Shown here piece after piece: positions 22,066 to 34,752 of a DNA stretch of 64,000 nt. The position numbers and the translations under genes are program-made. The stretch comes from Hemicentrotus pulcherrimus. Lineage: Eukaryota; Echinodermata; Echinoidea; Camarodonta; Strongylocentrotidae. The stretch lies in contig BEXV01000820.1 of the NCBI GenBank assembly GCA_003118195.1, positions 133,476 to 197,475 on the forward strand. The letters are read 5' to 3'. Positions within the stretch are counted from its first letter, which is position 1. The number at the start of each line of letters is the position of its first letter. The notes below the pieces were generated by a model. That model was given only the letters and a program-made list of their open reading frames with translations. It made no database searches and was not told the origin of the DNA.

Positions 22066-22227
22066 TCTCCTGTAGTCCTGTGGAAGATGAAAGCACCAGA
22101 GAAGAAGCCTCTCATCAGACGTGAGATCCCCGATGAGGTTCATTCGAAGATCAGGAAGGCTGCTAAGAAACGTGAAGTTAATCCTGTACAAGCTCTCAGT
22201 GAATTCAAGGAGAAAGGCCCATTCTAA
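22066..22227 (+). CDS. ctnna: Alpha-catenin terminal coding exon (residues 859-911 and stop)
   Basis: The acceptor is CCCTACAG. It encodes SPVVLWKMKAPEKKPLIRRE and ends VNPVQALSEFKEKGPF, then TAA at 22225-22227. The WKMKAPEKKPL and NPVQALSEF motifs are diagnostic of the alpha-catenin tail. Confidence 0.95.
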   Translation, partial: SPVVLWKMKAPEKKPLIRREIPDEVHSKIRKAAKKREVNPVQALSEFKEKGPF

Positions 22228-25200
22228 GTTACTACAGCACATCTAATCTAAAATCATTATTGATACAAATACATATCTCTCTTTCTACAATGCTACCAAA
22301 GGACAAACTTTTCAGATAGCCTCGCTAGATAAGTGACATTTTCACATAGACTGGTATTCTGCCAATTTAGTGAAACGTAACCTGACTCTTTTCCTTAGAA
22401 GATATCAGGAAATGAGGCTATGTTTAAGGTGATCTCCAAACACCACTTTTATTTTGATGTGAATTAATTTAGGGCTGCTACAGTATCTTCAAATGATGTT
22501 AGATCAAACCCCAAGGTAATGCTGATTACTTACAGACCAGTCAAAGTGTATTTTAAAGGATCTATCAAATAGTTGTTCTGAATCATTGACTAGTTAGTAA
22601 ATGAGAACCTGTTTTTTAACCTGCAAAATTATACATTGTAGTCAGATGTCAAACTCTGATGGATATAACTATGAAGAAAAATAAAACACAAAAATGTAGC
22701 TTTGGGAATAGGAAATGTACTTATTGTCCAAAAGAGCTCAGCCAAGAGCAATCCTTCTGTTGTTATGACATGTATTCATTATAACTATTACCAGTACTCA
22801 CAGTCACCTTTTAACTGTACCTAAGCATACAAGAGTACTAAGCATTGATGTAATGCAAAGAAATCCAAACCAAAGTTAATTGCTAAACAAATATTCTTGT
22901 GTTTGATAGTCAGTGGAAGATCAAATGAAAGTGCTTGTTGAATTCAGATGACATAACCCTATGAAGGTTTAGAGAAATGAAGTTTGTCTTTTCCATCAAA
23001 ACATGTAAAAACCAACAGCCTTATTTAACATATCATACACTGTAAGTTGTTCTGGAGGTGTTGAATATGCAACTTAAGTTAACACAAGGTAGTTTCTAGG
23101 CAGATAAGCATTCTATTTTAGTGTGATAAGGTTATAATTGTACAGCAGTAATTGTATGTAATACTAAAATTCATTCTTAAGAATCCCATTGCACTCATGA
23201 ACATTCATGCATTTTGCAGTGTTGTAAATGGTATGTTTTATCCTCCAATCCAATCAAGATATTGTTATTTATTTTAGTTAAATGTTTATTTAAAGTGTGT
23301 GTAGTCATTAAGATGAAGGTGATTGAAGCCAATTCATGTAATCCATATAAGATTTAATTCTCTGCATGCATGTATTCATAAATATTAAGAATGCTGTTGG
23401 AAAAGAAAAAAGCTTTGAAAAAATTTAGGTTATTGCTACCTTTTAATTTGACCAATGATGTCAGTTTGTATGATATACTCAGTACTAGAGTAAGCTATGA
23501 CCAAACATTATACAGCTTCATAGAAATGCTTGCTTGTTAGTACTAAATCTGTAATTAGTACTTTTGTAATTTCCAAAAAAATTATGTTGTTAAAAGTATC
23601 TCACAAATGGTTAGTCACTAGAAGGTTACAGTGAACAAGTTTAAACTTTCTAAAACTTCCATTTGCTTGAATTATGCTTGTATTTCAAAGTGAAGGTAAA
23701 CAGGCTAAGCATTGCTTGTATGCTGTCAATAATGATAATGGTCATTTATACTGCGCTATACAAAGAAGTACCATTGCACTTACAATGTAAATAACTTAAA
23801 CAGACCCCCTCCCCCCCCCACAAAAAAAAAAAATTTAAAAAAAATGCTATTGTTAGAATTGGGCATTGCTTTTTGTTCTTAATTGTTCTAAACATACTTT
23901 GGGCCGCTAGATTATTTGCAAATGAAATCAATGGTATTTGCATACTTCTAGTTCTGCTCAAAAAATGTCTCCAATATATATTACAGTCTACTGAATGATG
24001 GAATTGAATGCCTACATAATAATATTTAGTGATCAAAGTATTTGTAACGAGTTTCACTCTAGCAATATGAAAGGTTGTGTTTTTATTTCTTTATCAGTTT
24101 AGATTATGTATATAAGACATAGAATGGAGGGTGCTAATGGTGGAGTTGGATTTGGTAATTATAAATCAGTGTCAAATGAAAAATCAAGTTGTATTTGTGT
24201 TATTTGGCGTTATGATACGTCTAGATAGTGCCTTCAAGAATATAAGGATACTGTTTCATAATTGATTAGCATTTTAGCCAGAGTATCAAAATGTATCTTT
24301 AAGCCTCCTTCAAATCATTTTTTTTTAAATGTTGATTGAAGTTCTGATGCAGTAAGCTTTTTCTTTTCTTGCAAATCATCGTAATAAAAACAGAAAGATT
24401 ATCTTTTCATAGATATTTGATTGCACATACATTTCATGTCAGAATCACACATGTTGCTTATAATGATAGTCTTGCCATCAAAATGTGATGAATGTGAACA
24501 TCTGATGAGAAAGAAAACATAAAGCTTGGTTTTCTGATAGGGTTTATGCTTTACAGTTATAATACGAGCTCATATGTTAAATATTGTTGCAGTTAGTTAT
24601 AGTATTTTTTCTGCATAAGAAGAAAAGCTGCTGCAGACTTTGATCTGTTCCACCTCACGTACTTGGTAATGTTTGCTTGGTTGTGAGAAGGTCAAACAAT
24701 TCTAAGATAACTGACTGATTGCAGCATAGATCGAGTTTAACATTCATAAATGGTAACATCCTGTATTATTATCATGTTTTAAACAGCTTTTTAATCATTC
24801 TTTGCTTTGTGTGTATGTTTTGCATTCCTTTACACTGAGAGGTTTCATGCTTTAATCAGTGATTTTGATTTTAAAAAGATTGAGTTTGTTGTACATAGAC
24901 AGATGTCCTTATCTAATATTGCATAGTTCTTCCACTACCAGTAGGGTGTTCTTGATAACAAGTTTGATGTGACCACTTTATTTTATCAAAACAATGAATA
25001 CCTAGTACATGGATAATATGTTCTGAAATAGTGATAGTTGTAGCATTGAGATTTTAGTGTATTATATGCTGATATTTGTTTCTTATTCTGATATTTATTT
25101 AAGAATTGGTGAGGGTTTGGTCTTATGATATACAACCTAAAGATTTCGTGATTTACCACAAGTTAATTGATTTGTATTCAGTTGTTATGTATTCCTTATT

Positions 25201-25295
25201 TCATACTCTTTATTTTCTATCTTAAACATAAGGCTTTTTCAATGCTTCTGCTAACAAAATGAATGAAAAAAATAAATGTTTCAAATTGCATAATT
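22228..25295 (+). other. ctnna: Alpha-catenin 3' UTR, about 3 kb
   Basis: No introns, repeats or credible ORFs are seen. The sequence is AT-rich and unique in appearance. It ends around an AATAAA at 25271-25276 with a T/G-rich stretch downstream (25318-25345). A later AATAAA lies at 25690-25695. The true cleavage site needs cDNA. Confidence 0.6.
25271..25276 (+). terminator. Polyadenylation signal AATAAA
   Basis: A canonical hexamer about 3.04 kb after the stop codon, followed by a T-rich and GT-rich region. A second hexamer at 25690 could be an alternative site. Confidence 0.55.
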
Positions 25296-25794
25296 TCATA
25301 TTTGCCACACATGTCTCTCTTTATTTATTTTTTTGTTGTTGATGTATTATTTTTATGATGACCTATATTTATGAGATAATATCAATGCTTGCATCAACAC
25401 CATATGATATTGAAATACAGACGCTGAAACTTATCTTGTAAAAGATGATTACAATTTATGTAAATGAGAAGGAACAAGCATAGGAGAGCTATGAAATATG
25501 GTTTCTGCCACACACACAACAAGCACGCACACAAATGGTGTAATGAATAGACCGGTTTGTAATAGGCCATTTTCGTAATGTAATCAAATTTAATTGTGGC
25601 TTGTCCTATTTAACAACACTAATTGTTTGCAATGTTTTGAAATACAATTATTCTTAACGGGTCAAGAGATAATTTGTAACGAGGCGCTTAATAAAGATTT
25701 GTGCATTCTCTTTGTTTACATTACAAAAATGGCCTAATGGATGTTGCTGCCAAATTCTATATGTGTGGCACCAAAGAGAGAAGGAGAAAGGGGG

Positions 25795-25880
25795 NNNNNN
25801 NNNNNNNNNNNNNNNNNNNNNNNNNNNNNNNNNNNNNNNNNNNNNNNNNNNNNNNNNNNNNNNNNNNNNNNNNNNNNNNN
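25795..25880. other. Assembly gap (86 N)
   Basis: Undetermined bases. Apparent open frames through it are meaningless. Confidence 1.
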
Positions 25881-26690
25881 CCCTCAAAAAAAAAATATCA
25901 TAAAGCCCTATCTTACCATTGATAACATTTCAGGGATTCTCTTGTCGCGGCATGCATAGCTCCCCTGAATATCCCCATCGAAAACCCTTTATCCAAACTT
26001 CTGAGAACATATTGCTTACTTATTGCTTGAGTGTCGGCTTAACCCCACCCCCTAAAAAAAATGAAATAGAAATTTTAAAAAGCCCTCTTTCACTATGAGT
26101 AACATTTCAGAGAGTTTATTATTTAAAGAAAATCCAACCTTAATAACAAATAGCGCTAAAAGAAAGCAGAAAAGTCAGAGAAGTAGACTGGTGAAAGTTT
26201 AAACGAAAATGGACAGAAAATAAACCAAAAATTAAGAATATATGACAGTTGTAATCACCGTACGTATGAATACTTCAAATTGGCTGAATCGGTAATGTCA
26301 CTGTGGTGTAGTGCCGGACTACTGCCCCATTTCAACACAAAACGATTAAAACGATTTAAAAAAATGTATGACTCGGGAGGGTCCTTTTTTCTATTCATAA
26401 TGTACGTTGAGTACTGCCCACTCAAGGGATTATGAACAACTGCAAGTTTATGATATTTGTGTACATGACAAACGGAAAAGTATCCCGTTAACGTCACGAT
26501 CCACTGACCAAATTGCCAAATTGAGAGTCGCATAGCTAGTGATTTCATATCATTCATAACTCTCTCATTTAAAACTCGCCATTACGTTTCTTTTATGTTT
26601 CTGCTTTCACAAATGAGCTTAATACAAGGGTAGGATTGCCCTTTAAGTGTTTAGACTTTATTATTCAAGCGTAGTGGTACCCGATATGAT
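25881..26690. other. Intergenic DNA, nothing recognised
   Basis: A minus-strand open stretch of 100 codons at 26255-26557 shows no family motif. No splice-site pair or repeat structure stands out. Confidence 0.35.
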
Positions 26691-26985
26691 TTAACTATTT
26701 CATATTTACCATTGTGAATAGTAATAATAATAATAATATCGATAGTAATATGGTGTAGTCAACGAGTGCTAGCAGGCACTGACTGTAAGAACAAAAACTT
26801 TGCTTATATTTGTACGTAATCCTTTTCATTATGATCTCATTGTTTTAATCATTATATGTTATTACTTATTTTGTTTCCTGTAATTTTGATGCTTGCTTTT
26901 ACCATTGTACAAAACATGTAATTCGGCTTTTGAGCCGCGATTGATTGTTTATTGCAATAAACCATGTCTTCTACTACTACTACAT
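26690..26985 (+). mobile_element. Probable LINE 3' end with microsatellite tail
   Basis: The stretch ends TTTATTGCAATAAACC, then a (CTA)n tail at about 26970-26982. A 3' UTR-like sequence with AATAAA and a simple repeat is the usual 3' boundary of a LINE. No coding part is left. Confidence 0.4.
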
Positions 26986-28260
26986 ATCGTTAGCACCCGG
27001 ATGGTACATCTATTCACAAAGGCTATTTTCATTTTTATGTTTAAATTAGTATAATTCGTTCTTGCTCCTATTTCCAACCATTATTTCAATCTGTGTTTTC
27101 ATATTTTTCAGATCAAATTACACTACAGACCAAGGTTCTCGTTCTCGCGTTGGCTTATTGAAAGTTATTGGTGTTACAAACAAGAATGAAATTAAAAGGC
27201 CTTTGTTTGCCAGAGTGGAGGGTACAGACTTGAAATTCTATTCATTATTACTATGTCGGGAGAGCTGGTATTCATGTAGTGAGCGTATGCGGCCTATTGA
27301 AATAGAGCGACACGCGAGCTGAACCGTAAGGGCTTATGTATTGTTGCTTTGTCGGGGAAGGGTTGTTATATAACAAAGAATAAATTCTATTATGAGAAAG
27401 GTACATAATATTAGAGGTGCATATAAACATACGTAAACGTTTGATATGACATAATCTTGAATTATTTCAGCATTTATTATTCTGCATGTACTTATGTCTG
27501 AAAGCAATGAGGGTCAATAAATGAAATAGAAGTCTTAAGTGTTTCATGGGAAAAGAGGTTTTATCGGGGTTTTATTACCATTGCTTCGGCTACCATAGGT
27601 TACTTTCGTAACCATACTCAAGTGCCTCGATACATATAACTTAACTTTTCACCTTTTACGAATACATGTACATGTGTATTTTAATAGTCAGAATACAAGC
27701 TGCATAGTATATTGTTTGGAAGGGAAAGCTATAACATTAATTTTGTCCTACCTAGCAACAACTTACTAATGTGTGTAATCTGAATTCTGAATATCGAACT
27801 ATAATTGAATCATTCATTTATTTGTAACAGGTGAATGAACTAATTCGTATCGAGGTGCTTCACGAAGGCATATGCAAAAATGTGGTTATATTACGAAAAC
27901 GGCCATAGCAAATGTCGAGTCACTGGAAAAGAGATTGACCCAAATCAATTACTCGGATCCATGTGACTTATTTACAGAATTGCAATAATATGTAAATCAT
28001 TCCTTTTTTTATTTCCACGTCATGATACTCATACAATCTTCAAAATACAAACATATACATCGAGATATCTGAAGTGGGGGGATCATAAAAAGCACATAAT
28101 GGCTTGTTAAAAATTATTTTCACATAATAAAAATAACTTTGGTATATAATTTACATCAAATCAAGATAACAAAGAAAAAGGGAAGATAAATGATATAAAG
28201 CAAAGAAGGAAAAAACATTGCATAAACATTGTCGTTATAAGTCACAGTATTGGATTAAAA
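26986..28260. other. Intergenic DNA, nothing firmly recognised
   Basis: AT-rich with a few non-conserved open stretches (for example 27062-27322). The right part may be 3' UTR of the minus-strand LINE relic that follows. Confidence 0.35.
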
Positions 28261-28269
28261 TTTAAAAAA

Positions 28270-28666
28270 TTGCTTATAAATATGCTCGTTTAAATTGGTT
28301 GATTGTCTTACTAAATAGGAAGGTTATTCCATAAAACTGAGCCGCTATAGAAGATGGAAGATTGAGTTATTTGAGATACGAATAAAATGAGGGAAGAATT
28401 ATTTGTGCATTCCTGGTCAGTAGCGGTTCTAAAGGGTGACATACCAAATTTTCTTTTAGAACCGAGCCTGCCCCAAAGGCCATTAATGTAAATAAGGACT
28501 TCAACATTTTATAAGCCGAATAAGCCTTATTAGTATTAGGTTGATTTGCTATGTTTAATTTGTTTATATAACTGCAATTACAATAATACACTGTAATAAA
28601 TAAACGATAGTATTGCGCTGCATTGATAATATCTAAATGAATCTTATAACCATAATTATCTGCCAC
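28270..28666 (-). pseudogene. C-terminal relic of a LINE reverse transcriptase polyprotein
   Basis: The minus strand encodes an HPLEPLLTRNAQIILPSFYS-type segment. After a frame change it encodes SSIFYSGSVLWNNLPI followed by a stop. The order TRN...LP..., then Y.GS.LWN.LP, is the familiar C-terminal end of CR1/Jockey/L2-type LINE ORF2. The RT core is absent. Confidence 0.6.
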
Positions 28667-28689
28667 CGGGAGACATTAGGCCTACAGCA

Positions 28690-30480
28690 AATTTGATGAT
28701 GATAGTGATGATGATGATTTACAACTTTTATTTTGAAGTGTATTTTTGTTTAACAAAGAAAACAAATAAAATAATACTAAGCTGAAAGAATTGTTAAGTA
28801 TACTTTAATTTTCATCCTAGTTATGTTTCACTCAATTATTTAATGGAAATATGTATTGAAATTATGGAAATAAAAACCTCGCTTGAGGATAAGAGAAATA
28901 ACAAATATTTTTGTTTCAAAAAATAAATATATGTATTCAGAGTGGATTAACAGTTACTTTAGATGTTGTTGCCTTTATTGCCAAGAGCAATGAAGAGAAG
29001 GCCAGGCCGGCATCTTTTGTTTAATCTTAAATACGATTGAACAAAGGGTGATCGTCGGTTTTGGGGAAAGCGTTATTTATTACCAATTTTTGAGGGGTTA
29101 TTTCCACAGGTGCATTTCATGTATGTTATGAACTGGCATATCCATGTCAACATTAAACAGAAATGTTTATATAAAATATTTGAAAAGTAATTTGATATCA
29201 TCTCATTTATATTCCTAAAGAGGTTTATGATAATACGTAATTTCTTGTTATTTCTGTTAACAAATTTTGTACATTTGTACTATTATGTATTTTTTAAAAC
29301 TATATTTTTGCGATTATCATTTTGATTTTCATTATCCTTTGTATTCATCCAATTAAAGTGAGTTTGAATTTGATTGATAATTTGTCAATAACTCTATGTT
29401 ACGATGATCATGGGGTAACGTCCTGACGGAAATAAGGGTACATGTACAAATTTTGGTCAAAATTGATCATCTAATTGTTTTCATCGGTTGGATATCTTGT
29501 GGTTCTGAACCTTTTTGACTACAAGATTACCATCATAAAATATTGAACATTATAGCCTAACCTTCAACACCCCCCCCCAAAAAAAAAAAAACAACGACAA
29601 CAGATAAATAGCCCACATGGAAACATGTCTGCCAACATAATTCAATGGATAGTTGAAATCATTCACGCAACTCTCAACGCTAAATTGTAAAGTTATGAAA
29701 TTAGGCCTATGAATAAAACCTGACTTGTTGATTATTCTATGACCACTACTCCTAATCAATAAGAACATCTGTCAAAATAAGCCTAACGATATAATAGCTG
29801 CTACATGCATACATGTTTGCCGGTTCATAACACTTGACAATCCTATTTTGTTTAATATTGAGAATATAGCTCTTCAAACTGGATAAACCAGTGTAATTAG
29901 TTGCATTATCATTATGATGATTATGATGATTACAAGTCATGTATCCCAAATGTTTTACATCAATAATACATTTCCCCCGTTCGTGCACTTGGCTATAGAC
30001 AGGGACTGTTTCATGATTTTTTTTTTGTAGTTCATGATAGATTATGATGTGATTCGAAATAAAAAAAATCCTAAATAGTTTAAAATTGAAAAAAAAAAAC
30101 CCAAGAAGCATCGAAATCTTAAATCACGATCTATGTATGATCAACGTTAAAGAACATTTTATTTGTATCGCTAATTAAGAGTTGTGTTTTAGTTTGTTTC
30201 ATTTTTCTCTTTTAAAATTTATTTTTTATTTGTTGATTAATTTTGTTTTAAGCCATCATTAACAAGATGATTTCATTGTTAGAGATATCAGACTTGATTA
30301 ACTAACTTGATCGTTTTTTTTTAAGGTGATTGTCTGTTATGTACACCTTTTTATATAATCGTTCAAATCATAAAAACCCCATGAAACAATTTTCCTGAAT
30401 TCATTTCAATAGATGAATTTACAAATTACTTTCGATTTGTCGCCTCGGATGGCAATTCACCGTTTGATTATACATCACAT
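28690..30480. other. Intergenic AT-rich DNA
   Basis: Homopolymer C/A runs near 29568-29590 and several A/T runs. Open stretches on the minus strand (29550-30111) are Asn/His/Ile-rich with no family signal. I see no gene. Confidence 0.4.
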
Positions 30481-30486
30481 CACTAA

Positions 30487-30840
30487 TTGGCCATCATCCG
30501 CACCACACCATATACCACTAATACTACCACCAACACATCAGCACCAACAATATATAGCTGCTACAACTCTCCATCAAAACCCATAATTCCCACCACCACC
30601 ATACCACCACCACCACCATCATCACAAAAACGGACGCCACTAATATACACGATCATAACACCACCACCACAAGACCATAACAGCACCACTGATACAAAAA
30701 TTACGCTACTATACCTCATTGCTATCTTAATTACCATTATCATCATCGGCATCACCACCACCACCATCATCACCATCTTCATCGCCATCATCACCTTCTT
30801 TTCCCCCAAAATAGTCTTCATCGTTATTCTCAATTTTATT
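30487..30840. repeat. CAC/CAT/ATC trinucleotide-rich low-complexity region
   Basis: Degenerate CCACCA and ATCATC triplets run through the stretch. The translation is a Thr/Ile/Pro repeat, expected from the composition, and is not evidence for a protein. Confidence 0.85.
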
Positions 30841-30919
30841 TGCCGAAATCATCACGTTCCTCGATCGTATCCTTTCTTGCATAACCCCCATTGTTTTCCC
30901 TTGTTGGCCACTACGTAAT

Positions 30920-31790
30920 TACATATAGCCTCTTCAAGTCATTATCTACCCATGATAAAAACATTAACAATCACAAGGCCCGATCAGAGCTCTTCTAAAT
31001 ATTTCAATACCTTTCAGACCTAATACCACCCACCTCTTGTCACAGCAACTCATTAGCAGCGCAAAACTATCCCATCGTTCGAGTGTCCTTAGGATAACGC
31101 CCAGCCTGGATATCATTAACCTCCAATTCACGCTCGCAACGCATCTTATTTTTCTTCCAGAGCTTTAATATTCAAACCCTATCAGTTCATCAGCATTATC
31201 TAAGTCCTCATACATCAGCTCCGACAGTGCGCATCCCGCGTCACCACCGTATGGTATCTTTACCGCCTGCCCCGCCTTTCTTCGCCAGTCTCCAAGGAAA
31301 CTGCATCCATTCTTTACGATCATCTACCTGGCATGCATGCACGCTGTAAAGCAAGTTGGGGCCGAAATACCAGCATAATATTCATCTCCTGCTGCGCGCC
31401 AAGGAAAACTCAGAGTAGTAATTTATGTTAGTTGTATGATAAAAAGAAAACACATTGGGCCTGTGAAACTGCCAATTACTCTAACTAAACCCGAAGTTGA
31501 AACTTCAAGCTATGTGAATATTATTGCATGTCAGAGAGGAAGCGGGAGAATTGTTTTATTTTCGCACCAAATTTGAGTCATTATTTGGGTGACTATAGTG
31601 TCCGCTTACACACTGCTGTAAAAATTGGCAGCCTCCGACTTGTATCCTGGAAGCGGCCTCGCTTTAGTCCAGCCGGTAAGTTTATGATTCTTCGCTACAC
31701 ACATGATCGAACTACTTCCATTGAGTTAGTACACATTCAACCGTACACCCCAACATAACACACAAAGTCTCGGCACACCAGTCTTTCTTT
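30920..31790. other. Intergenic DNA of higher GC content
   Basis: This is less AT-rich than its surroundings and contains several CpGs around 31200-31400. No exon is recognised. It could be an upstream regulatory region for the gene that may start near 32000. Confidence 0.3.
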
Positions 31791-31799
31791 TATTGGTGT

Positions 31800-32187
31800 A
31801 CGATTCTTCCACTTGTGACCCCGTCCGTAACGCGAAGTACCACGGCGAAATATTCATGAACTTGCCCTAAAGGAGTCACGGCTTACGACCTACCGTTGAA
31901 GGATTCGAATCGAATGGACGGGCGTGTTCTCAAAGAGTAAGGAAATAATTTTGGAGAATTGCTTGAGAGTTTGTGATAAACTAACGTGGGATTTTTTTCA
32001 CACAAGGTTCTTTCTTTTTAGCAGGCCACCACACAATTCGCGAGTCGTCCACGTACGCAGTGTGTACACCACATAACCAGCCACCGCGAGAAATCCAGAC
32101 AGTGCCATCTATTTGAAAAACGGCCGCGGCTAGTAACTTCGTTGTGCGATTCACTGTGTGTCTTTGTTTGGCCAGATTCCTCGAAAG
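31800..32187 (+). promoter_or_regulatory. Possible promoter and non-coding first exon of the THAP gene
   Basis: CpG-containing, TATA-less sequence with AACGGCCGCGGC at about 32117 and a strong donor, CGAAAG/GTGAGT, at 32188. No upstream ATG frame continues into the donor with any family signal. A non-coding first exon ending here would pair with the acceptor at 41172. The pairing is inferred. Confidence 0.35.
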
Positions 32188-33237
32188 GTGAGTTCGTTTA
32201 ATTTTACAATTTTCATTCTAATTTTGACAATTCACATGATTTGAGCATCTTTTATTCACATTTTAAGACACATATAGTGACCAGAAAGTTCGTTTTCAAG
32301 GATTCTTTTCGTGATTTTGATGCCACTGTCACTATTTTTTTGATATTCCAAGATATTAATATTTTGGCGGAAGATCAAATGCAACACGCTCTCCCTCTTT
32401 CGCTCACGGTATGCGAGGAGTGTATTTTCCAAATGAATATTGATAATGTGTATGTGTACTATACTACCACGTCTTGAAACCTCGCATGCGTGCACTTAAA
32501 CTTATAAATGGTCTTGGGGGAACTGTTACTCATAATATGTAGTTTATGGATTTTGTAATTAATTGTTTAACTTGGTAAAATGCACATGATTGATTGTTGT
32601 ATTTTTTGCTTTAAAAAAAAGAAGAGAATTGTATGAAGACAGGTTGTTTCAGTTACTCTACTGTACAAATCATAACCTGTACATCTTGCATATAGGCCTA
32701 CTAGTACATGTACATGATGTACATTGCAATTCAACTGTTATTCAAAATCTTAGAAATGAATACAGCTACATGTAGTTTACAACTTCGTGTGAACTTTGTT
32801 TCAATTTTGGTGTGGTATAATAGTAAACCGGGTACACAGTATTTCAATCTTTTTTTCTTTCTTTTATAATGAAACATGGCTCGACATCTCTGGCCTGGTA
32901 TAAAGTAAAAATAAGCTACAATGTATTTACATGAAATGATGAGAAGTATTGAAAATATTGTTGTTACTAGTGAGATTGGCATACTGGTGTTACACAACCA
33001 GACCAAAGTATGGAATATTGACCTCAGTCCTCAACATGGTAAAGTAATGTAAAATATTAACTACCGGTACAGTACGACTTTGGGTATGCATTTCTTCAAA
33101 TTTTAAGCAGTTGAAACTAAATTTTTGTTGAGAGAAAAATGAATTACAGGTGAAAGGTGAAAATATTGTTGGTAGTTGTACAATACCGGTAATCGATCAA
33201 CTCCCATGATTTTTCGCATTGGTGGATGGACTAGATT

Positions 33238-33585
33238 AATAGGAGGTGAGTTGGCTCAGTCAGTAAATTGTCTGCCTGTCGAACCAAAGATCTCAGGTTC
33301 AAATCCCACCAAGGCGGATGACTGAAGCCTGCGTTGAGTGTTAACGTGCCCCTCCCCTAATTTCATAGCTATGCTACATGTAAGTTGAAAACACTCTGTT
33401 CCTCGAATAGGACATTTAATGGAGTCGATACCCATGAACGTTAAGAACCCACTGCACTATAAGAGTAGGAGGAAACCCCGGTGTAGTGGTTCACCTGCAC
33501 ACCCCAGTAACCTTGGCAATATATCCTAATTTATGGATCCTGTCAAGTATCGACATAGAAGTAGAAGTAGACAAAAAATAAGAAC
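33238..33585 (+). repeat. tRNA-derived SINE
   Basis: Head GTTGGCTCAGTCAGT (A-box region) at about 33249 and B-box CAGGTTCAAATCCCACC at about 33294. The body contains CTCGAATAGGACATTTAATG and a GAAGTAGAAGTAGA tail. The pseudo-tRNA is too diverged to be functional. Confidence 0.8.
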
Positions 33586-33849
33586 AGAAGTAGAAATAAC
33601 CAGAAGTTTTTGAGAATTGGAAGTTTGTGTGATGACACTTCAATAGTATTCCTGAAACTTTGGTAAAAGTAAAACCTAGGGCATATATGTGTATTGTATA
33701 AAAACCATTCCAAGATGTAAACTAAAGAAATTATAGAGAATGGTAAAGTAAAAAGTTTTGTTATTGCAGTGAAATTCATTGCAATATGCATAGGTTATCC
33801 CATTGACTAAATGTTATCCTGTTCAATAAATCCTGCTTTCTATTTACAG

Positions 33850-33899
33850 GTTGTCCTTGAGCATCTTTGTTGGGAATGACCTTGAACTTTACCTCTATG
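33850..33899 (+). other. Exon-like segment (possible 5' UTR exon)
   Basis: Fifty bases between a good acceptor (TTCTATTTACAG) and a GTAATC donor. It could be an untranslated exon of the THAP transcript. No coding or conservation evidence. Confidence 0.2.
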
Positions 33900-33995
33900 G
33901 TAATCAATTTTTGTGATTTACAAAAAAAAAATTATTGTTAGGATGAATAACAGTGAACTATTACCACCTTGATATGTTGTATGTAACAACTAAAT

Positions 33996-34376
33996 GTACA
34001 TGACTACATGTACATGTACATGTACATGTACCGTGTGAACACAATTTATTCCTCACATGTACACAGTTTGTGAAGTAGTACAAAAGAGAAAAGAAAAAAA
34101 TCTTAAAGAAGTTGTTTTGGCATTTTTCTTGTGGACAATGATTCCTGATCACAAAAAAATTCCTATCAATTTGCCTCAAATGGACCATGGAAATAATTAA
34201 GAATGAGTCTCTCTGGTATGGCTTCTTTGATGCATTTCCATCCTGTTGAATGGGTTTGGTGTTCCATGATTTTGCTTTAAATAGAATTAATGATGATCCA
34301 TGAATAGAATCAGATTGAGATTATATTGCACAACCTCACTCAAACATTAGAATGTATAATAACAATAATAATATTG
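33996..34376 (+). repeat. Left copy of a ~380-bp near-identical direct duplication
   Basis: Matches 34378-34752 except for one TACATG unit and at least two base changes. The two are separated by a single N at 34377. They begin in a TACATG tract and end at an ATAATAATATTG tail. Confidence 0.95.
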
Positions 34377-34377
34377 N

Positions 34378-34752
34378 GTACATGACTACATGTACATGTA
34401 CATGTACCGTGTGAACACAATTTATTCCTCACATGTACACAGTTTGTGTAGTAGTACAAAAGAGAAAAGAAAAAAATCTTAAAGAAGTTGTTTTGGCATT
34501 TTTCTTGTGGACAATGATTCCTGATCACAAAAAAATTCCTATCAATTTGCCTCAAATGGACCATGGAAATAATTAAGACTGAGTCTCTCTGGTATGGCTT
34601 CTTTGATGCATTTCCATCCTGTTGAATGGGTTTGGTGTTCCATGATTTTGCTTTAAATAGAATTAATGATGATCCATGAATAGAATCAGATTGAGATTAT
34701 ATTGCACAACCTCACTCAAACATTAGAATGTATAATAACAATAATAATATTG
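34378..34752 (+). repeat. Right copy of the ~380-bp direct duplication
   Basis: Near-identical to 33996-34376. It continues directly into the SINE at 34740-35021, whereas the left copy ends at the N. Confidence 0.95.

Larger units (their letters stand above)
6244..25295 (+). other. ctnna: Alpha-catenin gene (whole locus from start-codon exon to poly(A) region)
   Basis: Alpha-catenin links cadherin-bound beta-catenin to the actin cytoskeleton at adherens junctions. Twenty coding exons join into a 911-codon frame with three vinculin-homology regions in the usual order. The N-terminal beta-catenin-binding/dimerisation region is about residues 20-260. The middle region, including the vinculin-binding helix block, is about 286-632. 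A short acidic linker (633-674) follows, then the C-terminal actin-binding domain and tail (675-911). Exon phases match throughout. The total length is divisible by three and close to the family norm. The one defect is a TAA at codon 645 in the linker. This appears to be the single alpha-catenin typical of invertebrates rather than a particular vertebrate paralogue, which is an inference. Confidence 0.95.

Noticed and set aside
25654..25959. Open frames across the run of N
   Set aside because: The N block has no sequence and cannot support a protein.
30487..30918. 143-codon open frame rich in Thr, Ile and Pro
   Set aside because: Produced by CAC/CAT/ATC triplet repeats. The opposite strand is also open, and no domain or splice signal is seen.
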